Origin: Pseudomonadota bacterium
GTDB taxonomy: Bacteria; Cyanobacteriota; Vampirovibrionia; Obscuribacterales; Obscuribacteraceae
NCBI GenBank assembly: GCA_021325555.1
Contig: JAJPGY010000012.1
Location: 62,001-126,000 of the forward strand
Length of the DNA: 64,000 nucleotides
Direction: 5' to 3'
Positions 50,183 through 59,113 of the stretch are shown here, piece after piece. The translations under genes were made by a program, and so were the position numbers. A model generated the notes under the pieces. That model did no database searches. It was not told where the DNA came from and was given only the letters and a program-made list of their open reading frames with translations. The number at the start of each line of letters is the position of its first letter. The stretch's first letter is position 1.

Positions 50183-51952
50183 CTAGGCCTTGCTGCCGGG
50201 CAGCTTGATCGGCAGCAGGTCGTCAGCCTTCGAGCCGAGCTTGATGCCGTGGTTGCCGAAGTCGGTCTCGATCGCCTTCCGGTGCGAGCCGCCGAACTTC
50301 ACCTGGTCGGCCGTGATGAAGGCGCGGCAGATGTCGGCGAAGGTGACCTTGTGGGAAGGCAGCAACGCCAGAGCGGCCATGAGCAGCTTGGCGCCGTTGT
50401 TGATCCCATCGGCCAGGCTCCACTGCGGGTCCGTGACGATGACCTCCAGCGAGTCGCACATGGCGCCGCCGACGATCTCGCCGAGGGCGTGAGGCTCGCC
50501 GGTGCCGCCGTCCTTCTGCACGGTCTTGGTGTTCCGCTGCTTGCGGATGCCGTCCGGGTAGAGGGCCAGCAGACCGATGATCCGGGGGTCGCCCTTGACG
50601 TCGTCCACGGTCAATGTGTGACCGTAGAGATGCCCGTAGAGCAGACCGCGCCGGTACTCGCAGACGATGTCGCAGTAGTCGCCGGTGGCCTCGTTGCCGC
50701 CAGCGCCCTGCGTGCCGGGCATGTCCTTGCCAGGGGTCTGGCGGAACACCCAGCGGTGCCCGTTCTCGTGCTCCTCCACACCCGTGTCGTACCCGACGTA
50801 GGTGTAGAGCCCACCGTTGTCGAGACCGGAGCCCACGCCGATGTGGATCTCTCGGTTCTCGTAGTCGCAGTAGGCGTTGTCCTGGACGCTGGGGTCGCGG
50901 ACAACGAGCTTGAACGTGTCGCCGCCGGTGACGCCACCGTTGGCCTCGAAGAACTCGTCCTCCTCGTTGAGGGCGACGAAGACGGTGACGGCTTCGAACT
51001 CCGGCGAGTCGGGCTCGTAGTTGAACGTCCCGTCAGGCAGAGCCTCGACCTGGACCTCCTTGCCGTTCTTGATCACCACCACCGGGCTGTACCGGTGGTT
51101 GGCGAGCACCTTCGGGTCGGGGAGGTTGGAGAGGTGGTGGTCACGCACCTGCTCGGGCATCGGCGTCTTGTAGTCGGGGACGCGGAGGAACGCGCGGCAC
51201 GGCACATCGGCGTAGTGCAGCTTGTTCTCCACGTAGACCACCTTGCCGGTGGTGCCGTCGACCAGGTATTGGACGACCTTCCGCGGGTTGCAGCTCGTGA
51301 TCAGGATCTCGTAGGTCGGGTCCAGGCGAAGCTGCTTGAGCGTCTTCGTCGGGTCCTTCTTCGAGGTGTCGTGGGACGAGTAGACGAGCTGGCATTCCAC
51401 GCTCTGGCACACCGGGGCGCCGTGAGCGGCGACCGCGATCCGCTTGGCCTCGGCGGCCGAGATGATCTTGGCGGGCCTGGACGGCTTGCGACCGCGACGG
51501 AGCGTCGAGGTCACCTTGAAGATGCGTCCGGAGCCGTCCATGTTGACGTGCAGGAAGCCACCGCGGACCGGCACCACGCGGTTGGAGCCCTTGACCTTCA
51601 GGAACTGCCGGTACTCGACCGTGTAGCCGAAGGCCGGCACGTCGATGACCCGGCTGAAGCGGACGTCCAGGTAGCGGAGCCCGAAAGCCTTGCGAATCGC
51701 CGCTGCCTTGAGCAGGCGGTCGGCGCAGGCGCGCGGGTTGCCGTTGTAGAAGGAGGCGGACTTCTCGAGCCCCTCCGGCGCCGTGGTCGTCAGGTGACGC
51801 ACGTAGCCGAAGTCGTCGTTGTCCACCTCGATGAGCGGGTCGCTGACCTCGAGTTGCGCGACGGCCCAGCGGACGTCGGCATGAGGCAGAAGCACCAGTC
51901 CCGTGTTCAGCGGGAACTGCGGGAACAGATTGTGCTTATCGTGTCTGATCAT
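50183..51952 (-). CDS. Gluzincin metallopeptidase, M4/M36-like, apparently cytosolic
   Basis: The 589-residue protein has HENGH at 395-399, an HExxH zinc site, and NEATGDYCDI at 420-429, which supplies the third-ligand glutamate in the style of thermolysin (NEAxSD) or fungalysin. Residues about 80-250 resemble an FTP/propeptide-like region with VVYVENKLHY. There is no signal peptide, unlike the secreted M4/M36 enzymes. That is odd, unless it is exported by another route or acts inside the cell. AAGGAG lies 8 bases before the ATG at 51952. A stem-loop with a U-run lies in its leader. Confidence 0.75.
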   Translation of the reverse strand: MIRHDKHNLFPQFPLNTGLVLLPHADVRWAVAQLEVSDPLIEVDNDDFGYVRHLTTTAPEGLEKSASFYNGNPRACADRLLKAAAIRKAFGLRYLDVRFSRVIDVPAFGYTVEYRQFLKVKGSNRVVPVRGGFLHVNMDGSGRIFKVTSTLRRGRKPSRPAKIISAAEAKRIAVAAHGAPVCQSVECQLVYSSHDTSKKDPTKTLKQLRLDPTYEILITSCNPRKVVQYLVDGTTGKVVYVENKLHYADVPCRAFLRVPDYKTPMPEQVRDHHLSNLPDPKVLANHRYSPVVVIKNGKEVQVEALPDGTFNYEPDSPEFEAVTVFVALNEEDEFFEANGGVTGGDTFKLVVRDPSVQDNAYCDYENREIHIGVGSGLDNGGLYTYVGYDTGVEEHENGHRWVFRQTPGKDMPGTQGAGGNEATGDYCDIVCEYRRGLLYGHLYGHTLTVDDVKGDPRIIGLLALYPDGIRKQRNTKTVQKDGGTGEPHALGEIVGGAMCDSLEVIVTDPQWSLADGINNGAKLLMAALALLPSHKVTFADICRAFITADQVKFGGSHRKAIETDFGNHGIKLGSKADDLLPIKLPGSKA

Positions 51953-53042
51953 GACACTGTCTCCTTGGGTTGTGCTGCGCTGTGCAATAGCGGCAGCAAA
52001 GGTGAAAAAGGTCCTGCAGGCGCAGGACCCGGTAACAAAGCGGTCCGCGAGCGGCGCCCGGACCGGGCGTCGCTGCGGCTCTTCAAAGCAGATGGACGGG
52101 GATCGCCTGAGACCGCTCGTCAGGCTCCCGCAGGAGCTTGCGATCGGCTCACGACGCTACCCGACTGAAAACCGGACACACCCCACCGCCCCTGCGTCGG
52201 CAGAGAGAAGCTCTTGCTGAGAAGCAAAAGGGCTGGTGGTTTTCGGTCCGGAGATCTCCATCTGAGAAAGAGAGAAAGTGACCTCACGACCGTATTAAAA
52301 AGGTGCTTCTCAAGGCAAGCACTTTGTCGCAGCTGCTACAGCACTTTTCACAAGAGCAAGCCGCGCGGAACCCGCCAACCGGCCAGAAGCTCGCGCGAGC
52401 TCGCGCCATCCGTGCTCCTGTCAGCAAACCCGGGCGGGCCGCCGGCTGAGCTGGCCAGGACGGCCTGCTGGCCGGTGGGACCGCACAGAAGGCGGATTCT
52501 CGGCTGGCGCTACCTGCGCTAGATCCTGCCCGCGGATTTAAGGGGTGAAAACACGCACTGCGCTAGAAGGGCCAAGCGGCGCCATCCCTCCGGTTACTCT
52601 CCCCCAATAATGTTTCCGTAAACGCTCAAAACACGTGCCAACCAGGCTGTTGACAAGCTGCCACCCCGGTAAATATTGCCCGAGCTGACAGCCACGGCCC
52701 TGTAAAGGCCGGCTCTAAACACATGTTGCCTGAAACCAGCTTCTTTCACTAGGGTCGAATCACATTTCGTTCCATTTAGCTTTTCAGGAACACATTACAC
52801 CTCACCGTAAGCCTGACCGGATAAGCGTTTACTGAACCTCACAGCAACACTCGTGTTGTCCGTGGGGTCAGTTCGTTGTGACAACGTCCTGATGAGTGTG
52901 GATCCCTCGCGTTTTGCCGACGCGTGGAGTCCGTGCTCCTGAGAGTTGTCCCGACAGACGTTTGCCCGAGACGGCTGATTGTTTGCAGTCCCTCATCTCA
53001 GCTAAGGGCCGCTGAATAAGGCCCGAATGTTTGGAGGACAAC
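51953..53042. other. Long non-coding region between divergent genes
   Basis: About 1.09 kb. It contains the leader hairpin of the protease gene (52010-52029) and a TTGACA box at 52650-52655 with a poor -10 (AATATT, 52672-52677). It presumably carries promoters for the genes at 51952 (minus) and 53043 (plus). No gene or known RNA was recognised, although the region is long enough to hide a structured RNA. Confidence 0.5.
52010..52029 (-). terminator. Leader terminator (possible attenuator) upstream of the metallopeptidase
   Basis: GGTCCTGC (52010-52017) and GCAGGACC (52022-52029) form an 8-bp stem. Read on the minus strand it is followed directly by TTTTT and then, 52 bases later, by the protease start. 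It would stop transcription before the gene unless overridden. Confidence 0.55.
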
Positions 53043-53648
53043 ATGTCTCAATCGACACGTTCGGAAACCCGCAAGATCGTCGGCACCGCCTGCTGCCCCG
53101 TGTGCTCGTTGAACGGCCACGACGGCGACTCGTGCCGGGCGAACCTTCTCAGTGACGGTCGCATCTTCTGCCTGCTCGGCGGGCACGAAAGCGCCCCGAT
53201 CGATTTTCGCGTGCGCCCCTACGTCGCCGCTCTGGTGGCTGCGAAGGTTGGCGACGAGCCTTTCCTCGTCAAGGCCGTGAACCGCGGTGACGGCTACGGC
53301 GCTTACCATCTCGGCGGCGACGTCGACAGCATCATGACCACGATCATCCTTGCCCGCGGCCAGTACGCGGACGAGAAGATCGAGATCTCCTACACCGACG
53401 CCGACCTCAAGTTCGCGCAGAACCCGAGCCTCGACGCCGGTGACAACTACGATCGCAAGAGCATCGACTGCCCCGTGCCCTACGGCATCGACCAGGCAGC
53501 GCGCACGCTCGCCGGCAACGGCTTCCGATTCGCCAGCGCCACCATCGGTGACAGCATGCGCTCCCTGACATTCATCAAGGGGAGCATCATTCCCGGCACC
53601 AAGGCCAAGATGGGCGTCCGCGCCCAGCTGACCTGGATCGCCGGCTAA
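53043..53648 (+). CDS. Hypothetical protein with N-terminal zinc-finger-like cysteines, 201 aa
   Basis: The first 45 residues hold CCPVC, a cysteine in DSCRAN and another in IFCLLGGHE, so zinc binding is plausible. The rest appears to be a beta-rich domain (YVAALVAAKVGDEPFLVKAV, TTIILARG, RFASATIGDSMRSLTFIKGS) ending in TWIAG. No family is recognised. The ATG at 53043 has GGAGG 5 bases upstream. It is the first gene of a plus-strand accessory run that continues with a HAD phosphatase, TruD and a small protein. Confidence 0.65.
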   Translation: MSQSTRSETRKIVGTACCPVCSLNGHDGDSCRANLLSDGRIFCLLGGHESAPIDFRVRPYVAALVAAKVGDEPFLVKAVNRGDGYGAYHLGGDVDSIMTTIILARGQYADEKIEISYTDADLKFAQNPSLDAGDNYDRKSIDCPVPYGIDQAARTLAGNGFRFASATIGDSMRSLTFIKGSIIPGTKAKMGVRAQLTWIAG

Positions 53649-53680
53649 CGATCCGTTAGCGATCACGAAGCGCTTTTCAA

Positions 53681-53707
53681 CCGTCAACTTCTCGCAAAAG
53701 CTGACGG
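53681..53707 (+). terminator. Weak terminator-like hairpin
   Basis: CCGTCA (53681-53686) pairs with TGACGG (53702-53707), followed by a T-rich stretch CTCCTTCTTCT. Confidence 0.45.
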
Positions 53708-53727
53708 CTCCTTCTTCTAACCGCAGT

Positions 53728-53750
53728 GGGCCTGGCTTCCGGCCAGGCCC
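53728..53750. terminator. 9-bp stem-loop upstream of the HAD gene
   Basis: GGGCCTGGC (53728-53736) pairs with GCCAGGCCC (53742-53750) around a 5-base loop, just before the ribosome binding site of the next gene. Confidence 0.4.
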
Positions 53751-53777
53751 GCAAGCTCACGTTAAAGGAGCCACTGT

Positions 53778-54506
53778 ATGAGCTCAGCAAACGGCTACAC
53801 GCCAAGCCTGAGTGCCAGCCAGGAGGCTCCAGAGGTCATCTTTTTCGACCTGTGGAGAACGCTGGTTCTCAGCCACAACAAACGACCGATTCACGCATTG
53901 CAGGTGATGCTCGGCCACCGGGTGATCGGACCGGGCGGCTGTCCCTGCGATGAGCCGGACCCCAGGCTTCTCCGGCTGTGTGACACGGTCAACATCTCCG
54001 ACCCGGTGCGATTCCTCCAGCACGCGGCCGGGACGGTGGGTGTCTGGCACGTCACCGACGAAGCCGTCAATGGGTTCCTCGAGCTGCTCCAGCAGGAGAG
54101 GAACTGCTGCGCCCAGTACAAGGACGTCCTGCCTACGCTGAAGGCGCTCAAGGAGAGAGGTTATCGCCTGGGGCTCATCTCCAACGCGTGGCCTTTTCCT
54201 GTCGAGCAGATCTTCTTCGTCGACGGGCTGGCCGAGTACTTCGAGCACCTCGTCTTCTCCTTCGAGGTCGGGCATATCAAGCCCGAGCCGGAGATCTTCG
54301 AGGAAGCCTGCCGCCGGTTCGGAGTCGAGCCGGGGCGATGCCTCATGGTGGGCGACAGCGTCGAGGCCGACATCAAAGGCGCCCTCAACGCCGGCATGAA
54401 AGCCGCGCTCATCGACCGTCCGGGCGAGGTCACGGAGCAGATTCCTGGCGTCAGGAAGATGCGGTCGCTGACCGAGCTCCTGGAGATTCTGCCGAGCAAG
54501 ACGTAA
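53778..54506 (+). CDS. HAD-superfamily hydrolase, subfamily IA
   Basis: The 242-residue protein has HAD motifs I (VIFFDLWRTLV with the nucleophile Asp), II (LGLISNAWP), III (lysine in GHIKPEPEIF) and IV (MVGDSVEADI), with an alpha-helical cap from about residue 40 to 120 that contains several cysteines. This is the common IA phosphatase/dehalogenase architecture; the substrate is unknown. AAAGGAG lies 8 bases before the ATG at 53778. Hairpins lie on both sides (53728-53750 and about 54533-54552). Confidence 0.82.
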   Translation: MSSANGYTPSLSASQEAPEVIFFDLWRTLVLSHNKRPIHALQVMLGHRVIGPGGCPCDEPDPRLLRLCDTVNISDPVRFLQHAAGTVGVWHVTDEAVNGFLELLQQERNCCAQYKDVLPTLKALKERGYRLGLISNAWPFPVEQIFFVDGLAEYFEHLVFSFEVGHIKPEPEIFEEACRRFGVEPGRCLMVGDSVEADIKGALNAGMKAALIDRPGEVTEQIPGVRKMRSLTELLEILPSKT

Positions 54507-54532
54507 ACACGGCGCCCACGGTGCCGGGGGAC

Positions 54533-54552
54533 GGGCAGCAGCAACGCTGCCC
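54533..54552 (+). terminator. Stem-loop after the HAD gene
   Basis: GGGCAGC (54533-54539) pairs with GCTGCCC (54546-54552), with an outer GGGG/CCCC extension and a following CCTTCTT. Confidence 0.5.
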
Positions 54553-54638
54553 ATCCCCTTCTTGCTCACGCTATCACGCTTACCAACGAATGGGCGGCAA
54601 TCGTGCCGGCCCACATCTGACAGTAAGGAGTCATCGCC

Positions 54639-56165
54639 ATGAAGACTCTCTATTCGCACGACCAGTTCGTTCCTTCCGAGGTGAAGGCCCTGGTGGGCGA
54701 CGAGAAGTGGCGCGCGCTCATCAAGATGGAGCCCAAGGACTTCATCGTCGAGGAGCGCACCACCCCCGCCCACCTCTGCACTACCGGAGAGGAGAGCGAC
54801 CTGGACGCCAATCGCGAGACGATTTCTGGCAAACCCGGACTCGTCGGCGTCACGGTGATCAAGTGCCGCCTTACCACCTACGAGGTCGCCTACGCCCTCG
54901 CCCAGCAACTCGGTGTCTCCGCTCACCGCGTCACCTACGCCGGTCTCAAGGACTACAAGGCGCAGACGAGCAGCCGCTTCGTCATCGACGGGGTGCACCT
55001 CGACGACGTGGTGGCGCTTTGCGGCCGGAAGTTCAGCAACGACGCCGGCGGCTGGTACAGGCTGAAGGACGCCACGGCCGCCGAGCGTACCCTGCGCAAC
55101 GGCTCGCTGGTCTCCAACCGCTTCACGCTCAACGTCTCCGTGCCGGGGCGCAAGGCGGCTGAGATCCTGGACTACGTCAACGGGCGCCTCGAGGCCCTGA
55201 AGACGGTGGCCGTCGATCTCGATGCCGACCGTCCTGACGCGGAGCGCATCTGGACCGGGCAGCAGGACACCATGTACATCGCCAACGCTTACGGCGGGCA
55301 GAGGCTCGGGCGGCGGGGCAACCTTGCCGACATAGGCGAGGAGCTCATCCGCCACGGCGCCAGAGCCGGCATCAAGCGTTTCCTCTGCGAGAGCTGCGGG
55401 GTCGAGCGTCCGCTCGCCAAGCAGATCCGCGCGGAGCTGGCCGATCAGTGGGGCTGGCTGGAGTTCTTCGAGAAGCCGGGCAACGACGTGGAGCCGACCC
55501 ACTTCTTCCAGGAGATGAGAAACATCCTGGAGAGGGCCGATCACCGCACCGGCAAGCCCGTCTACCAGGTGGTCAACCTGGCGGTCGAGCACAAGATCGT
55601 CAGCAAGCTCGCCGAAGGGAAGACCTACAACGAGGTCATGGAGTCGATGCCCAAGGAGTTCTCCCTGTGGATCGGCGCGTACCAGTCGTACTGGTTCAAC
55701 CAGGTGCTGGCCCGCGTCCTTCGCAAGGAGATCGCCCTGCGCGGTAACGGCTCCATCCCGCTCATGGTCTTGAACCGGGGCGCGCTCGGCTTCTACCTGC
55801 GCTACTGCCGTGAGGCCCTGCCGCTCTCGGTGGCCGTCAGCGAGCTGCCCTCCTACGTCAAGGTGGAGGACGTGCCGCTGGAGGTCGATCCCGAGGTCCG
55901 GCGGCTGTTCCTCACGCCGCGCGTCAACGAGAACGGCCGCGAAAACAGCCCCTGGCGCAAGGCCTTGATTCCTGTCATCGACCTCAAGCACTCGGCCGAG
56001 GACGGAGTCTGGCACTGCCAGTTCGAGCTGCGCAGCGGCGCGTACGCAACCGTGCTGCTCGAGTGTCTCTTCGAGCTCGATCAGAACGGGCACGGCGGCA
56101 ACGACCAGGACAATACCCGCGCGCAGCAGCGCAACAAGCGGGGTCGCAACCCGGGTCGCCGCTGA
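54639..56165 (+). CDS. truD: tRNA pseudouridine synthase of the TruD family
   Basis: TruD isomerises a uridine in tRNA (U13 in E. coli). The 508-residue protein shows FIVEE near the N-terminus, the catalytic YAGLKDYKAQTSS containing the active-site Asp, NAYGGQRLGRRGNL, and AYQSYWFNQVL in the C-terminal half. These are the TruD signature blocks. It is longer than E. coli TruD (349 aa) and closer in size to archaeal/eukaryotic Pus7-type proteins. The last 25 residues are a basic low-complexity tail (QQRNKRGRNPGRR). AAGGAG lies 8 bases before the ATG at 54639. It is an unusual gene for an accessory block and may have been acquired. Confidence 0.88.
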   Translation: MKTLYSHDQFVPSEVKALVGDEKWRALIKMEPKDFIVEERTTPAHLCTTGEESDLDANRETISGKPGLVGVTVIKCRLTTYEVAYALAQQLGVSAHRVTYAGLKDYKAQTSSRFVIDGVHLDDVVALCGRKFSNDAGGWYRLKDATAAERTLRNGSLVSNRFTLNVSVPGRKAAEILDYVNGRLEALKTVAVDLDADRPDAERIWTGQQDTMYIANAYGGQRLGRRGNLADIGEELIRHGARAGIKRFLCESCGVERPLAKQIRAELADQWGWLEFFEKPGNDVEPTHFFQEMRNILERADHRTGKPVYQVVNLAVEHKIVSKLAEGKTYNEVMESMPKEFSLWIGAYQSYWFNQVLARVLRKEIALRGNGSIPLMVLNRGALGFYLRYCREALPLSVAVSELPSYVKVEDVPLEVDPEVRRLFLTPRVNENGRENSPWRKALIPVIDLKHSAEDGVWHCQFELRSGAYATVLLECLFELDQNGHGGNDQDNTRAQQRNKRGRNPGRR

Positions 56166-56299
56166 TGTCCCGCGGGAGCAAGCGCCAATCGGGACCCTGC
56201 CTGTCGGGCAGCAACCGTCTGTCGCCTGTTCTTCGAGGGTGAGGCCTTCGCTCCGTTTGCAGTCAGGCGAAGGCCGTGCTCAAGCTCAAGGGCCGGGAC

Positions 56300-56327
56300 A
56301 TGCCGGCACCATTACCGGTGCCGGCAT
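56300..56327. terminator. 11-bp perfect stem-loop between truD and the next gene
   Basis: ATGCCGGCACC (56300-56310) pairs with GGTGCCGGCAT (56317-56327). Confidence 0.5.
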
Positions 56328-56378
56328 TCGCGGCTCTCTTATCACTGAACCCGACGTTTCAAAAAGTAAGGAGCTGTT

Positions 56379-56774
56379 ATGGCAAACCTCATCAAGCTGC
56401 AGAACGGCAAGACCAAGGTCGCGCGCGGCCGCCACGGCGGTCATGGCAAGACCTACCACTCGGACAAGGTGTACGGCCGGCTGACGCGCCAGCGCAAGCT
56501 GGAGGAAGTGCTGCTGGCCGACCTGCTGCGCGCCGTCAACGACGGTGCGAACAGCGCCCTCCCGTCCGACGCGCCGGTCGCCGTCAACCTGTGCCCGATC
56601 AGCGGCGAGCCCAAGCCGGCCGACGGCGAGGTCTCGTTCTTCAGTGATGACTGCTACCACACGCTTGTCTACCGCGACGACAAGCTGACGAGCGCCCACA
56701 GCCAGTACATCGGGGAGATCGCTCACTCCTCCCTGGTGAACCTGGTGCCGCGCTCGCCGCGCCGCCGCCGCTAG
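56379..56774 (+). CDS. Hypothetical basic protein, 131 aa
   Basis: The N-terminal 40 residues are basic and glycine/histidine-rich (GRHGGHGKTYHSDKVYGRL), possibly for nucleic-acid binding. The middle contains AVNLCPISGEPK and DDCYHTLVYRDDK, and the C-terminus ends in PRSPRRRR. No known family is recognised. AAGGAG lies 6 bases before the ATG at 56379. It is the last gene before a 12-bp hairpin and a non-coding stretch. Confidence 0.6.
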   Translation: MANLIKLQNGKTKVARGRHGGHGKTYHSDKVYGRLTRQRKLEEVLLADLLRAVNDGANSALPSDAPVAVNLCPISGEPKPADGEVSFFSDDCYHTLVYRDDKLTSAHSQYIGEIAHSSLVNLVPRSPRRRR

Positions 56775-57054
56775 AAACCAAGCGGCTGGGCCCGCCGGCA
56801 CGGAAGGTTCCAAACCAACCGTGCCGGCGGCGCTCACCCCGCCACTTCAAGAAATTTTCCTTTTTTTCGACTCGATCTACTATACAACATAATCAACCTG
56901 ATGATCCGCCAAAAGTGGGGAAGACCAAAGTTCAACCCGGGTGGAGCCGAAAGGACCACTTTCTTGTCGAAAATGGGCCGTTTTGGCTCCACTTGTGCGG
57001 CCAGAGCCGCTTCTGAACCTTTTTGTACTCACTCGTGCCGGCCGGGCCTGGCGG
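56775..57054. other. Intergenic region between convergent genes
   Basis: About 280 bp. A perfect 12-bp stem (56792-56803 with 56819-56830) is followed 30 bases later by a T-rich run (about 56858-56868), which may terminate the plus-strand block. No gene is seen. Confidence 0.5.
56792..56830 (+). terminator. 12-bp perfect stem-loop at block end
   Basis: CCGCCGGCACGG (56792-56803) pairs with CCGTGCCGGCGG (56819-56830). Confidence 0.5.
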
Positions 57055-58740
57055 TTAGGCTGAGAAGGGATAGGCTCGTTCAACGATAGCCTTCACATCA
57101 GCGCCGGCGGAGAGGGTGCCGAAAGCCAGGCCGCCCTGGCGGTCGAGCCGTGAGTTGATGAACTCAACGGCGACGGGGCCAGGCGCCTGCCGGAGCATGA
57201 GTGTCGCCTGGAGAGCCAGGGCCAGCCGCTCGACCAGCAGGCGCGCTCCTTGCTCGTGACGCGCGGCTGCTGCCGGATCCTTGAGCTCGCCGTTTTTCTT
57301 CAGCTTGCTGAGGTTGTCTTTGATCGACGCCAGGAAGGAGTCCAGCCGCGCGCTTTCGCCTAGGGCAGCGTCCAGCTCGGCTACAAGAGCGTCTACCGTC
57401 TCAGGTTCCTTGCCTATGGCGCGCAAAACATCCAGGCAGATGACGTTGCCGGAGCCTTCCCAGATGCCCAGCACCGGTGTCTCGCGATAGAGGCGCGGCA
57501 TTGGCGATTCCTCGACATAGCCGTTGCCGCCCAGGCATTCCAGTGCCTCGGCGACGTGCATCGGTCCCCGCTTGCAGAGCCAGTATTTGGCGATGGCGCT
57601 GCCGACGCGCTTGAACAGGGCTTCCCCCTCCTCGCCCGCCGCGCGGTCGTAGGCGCGCGCGACCCGCATCATCAGGCGCGTGCCGGCCTCCCATTCCAGG
57701 GAAAGATCGGCAAGCACATTGAGCATGAGCGGATGCTCGGAGAGTCGCTTTCCGAAGGTGCTGCGGTGATGGCAGTGGTGCAGCGCCTGGAGCGTCGCCT
57801 GACGCATGAGCGCCGCTGAGCCAATGGTGCAGTCCAGGCGCGTGTGGTTCACCATCTCGATGATGGTCGGTACGCCCCGCCCTTCCTCGCCGACCAGCCA
57901 GCCGAGCGCATCGACAAACTCTATCTCGCTGCTGGCGTTGGAGCGGTTCCCGAGCTTGTCCTTGAGGCGCTGGAGGAAAAGGCCGTTCCTGGCTCCATCC
58001 GGTTTCCACCGCGGGACCAGGAAGCAGGACAGGCCGGCTTTCGCCTGCGCGAGCACCAGAAAGGCGTCGGACATGGGGGCCGAGACGAACCATTTGTGCC
58101 CGGTCAGCAGATACTCCTTGCCCGGCCCGGGCTGAGCGACCGGCGTGGCGGAGGTGGTGTTGGCGCGCACATCCGAGCCGCCCTGCTTTTCTGTCATGCC
58201 CATGCCGAGCGTGATTCCTTTCTTCTGCGTCGCCGGGCGGAAGCGGCTGTCATATGAGGTGGAGAGAATCAACGGCTCCCAACTCCCGGCAAGATCCGGC
58301 TGTTTGCGCAGGGAGGGCACGACCGAGTAGGTCATGGAGATCGGGCAGCAGTGCCCACCCTCATTTTGATAGGACATGTACATGAGCGCCGCGCGGGCGA
58401 CGTGCGCTCCCGGTTTGGCCTCGCGCCAGGGCAGGCAGTGGAGGCTGTTCTCAATGGAGGCGCTCATCAGCTGGTGGTAGGCGGGATGATATTCGACCTC
58501 GTCTATCCGGTTGCCGAAGCGATCGTGCGTGTGCAAAACGGGCTCGCTGGTGTTGGCTTGCACGGCCCAGGCGTTGGCCTCGGCGCTGCCGGCAAAGGCG
58601 CCGAACGACTCCAGGCTGCTCTCCGACCATCCCGCACCATAAGCGGTGCACAACTCTTTGAGAATGAAGTCGGTGGCATACATGTTGTAATCGACAAGCG
58701 GCTTTGCCTGATTGAAGACTGTATGGGTCTGCATAATCAT
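57055..58740 (-). CDS. Acyl-CoA dehydrogenase, AidB-like branch
   Basis: The 561-residue flavoenzyme is related to acyl-CoA dehydrogenases and, by length and motifs, to the AidB/isovaleryl-CoA-like branch. It shows GMGMTEKQGGSDVRANTT (FAD-binding strand region), YLLTGHKWFVSAPMSDAF and the C-terminal RLYRETPVLGIWEGSGNV, whose Glu occupies the usual catalytic-base position. AidB itself is associated with alkylation response in E. coli, but the role here is unknown; fatty-acid or branched-chain acyl-CoA oxidation is equally possible. ATGs at 58740 and 58734 both lack a strong ribosome binding site. It stands alone between two accessory blocks. Confidence 0.88.
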   Translation of the reverse strand: MIMQTHTVFNQAKPLVDYNMYATDFILKELCTAYGAGWSESSLESFGAFAGSAEANAWAVQANTSEPVLHTHDRFGNRIDEVEYHPAYHQLMSASIENSLHCLPWREAKPGAHVARAALMYMSYQNEGGHCCPISMTYSVVPSLRKQPDLAGSWEPLILSTSYDSRFRPATQKKGITLGMGMTEKQGGSDVRANTTSATPVAQPGPGKEYLLTGHKWFVSAPMSDAFLVLAQAKAGLSCFLVPRWKPDGARNGLFLQRLKDKLGNRSNASSEIEFVDALGWLVGEEGRGVPTIIEMVNHTRLDCTIGSAALMRQATLQALHHCHHRSTFGKRLSEHPLMLNVLADLSLEWEAGTRLMMRVARAYDRAAGEEGEALFKRVGSAIAKYWLCKRGPMHVAEALECLGGNGYVEESPMPRLYRETPVLGIWEGSGNVICLDVLRAIGKEPETVDALVAELDAALGESARLDSFLASIKDNLSKLKKNGELKDPAAAARHEQGARLLVERLALALQATLMLRQAPGPVAVEFINSRLDRQGGLAFGTLSAGADVKAIVERAYPFSA

Positions 58741-59113
58741 CTACCCGGATTGAGTGGTTGTCTCGCCGCCTTACAGCGAATCGGCCGGACTACAGTTTCC
58801 CACGGCGGGTGCCTTCCTTCCTTAATCCAGTGCTTCGATGGCGATCCCGCCAGTCAGGCTCGGAAAGTTCCGGCGGGCTTGTCTTCTGCCGCCCTCCGTA
58901 CGGTCGGTCTCTATACTTCAATGTATAGTATACATACCCCAAAAAAGGAAAAGCCTGAACGCCCTTTTGCGGAAAAATGATCGGGGTGGCAAAAGACCAG
59001 GAAGCGGGCGGGTGCGGTGACGGGGAAGCCGAGCTGAGCCTGTCGGCTCCCCGTCACCGCTGTTGGATTGAACAAGTTGCGCCGCTGCGGGCGGGGGGCT
59101 GTTGCCGGGTCGG
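58741..59113. other. Non-coding region with palindrome and terminator-like hairpin
   Basis: About 370 bp. It contains a 15-bp palindrome ATGTATA-G-TATACAT (58921-58935), possibly an operator or promoter element for the acyl-CoA dehydrogenase gene, and an 18-bp bulged hairpin (59014-59060) after the gene at 59114. Confidence 0.5.
59014..59060 (-). terminator. 18-bp hairpin with single bulge at the end of the accessory block
   Basis: GCGGTGACGGGG (59014-59025) pairs with CCCCGTCACCGC (59049-59060); inside, AGCCGA (59027-59032) pairs with TCGGCT (59043-59048). It lies 54 bases past the minus-strand stop at 59114. Confidence 0.65.

Noticed and set aside
53784..56093. A 769-codon minus-strand frame across the HAD and TruD genes
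   Set aside because: The same reason: the plus-strand proteins carry catalytic motifs, and the antisense frame is an artefact of codon bias.
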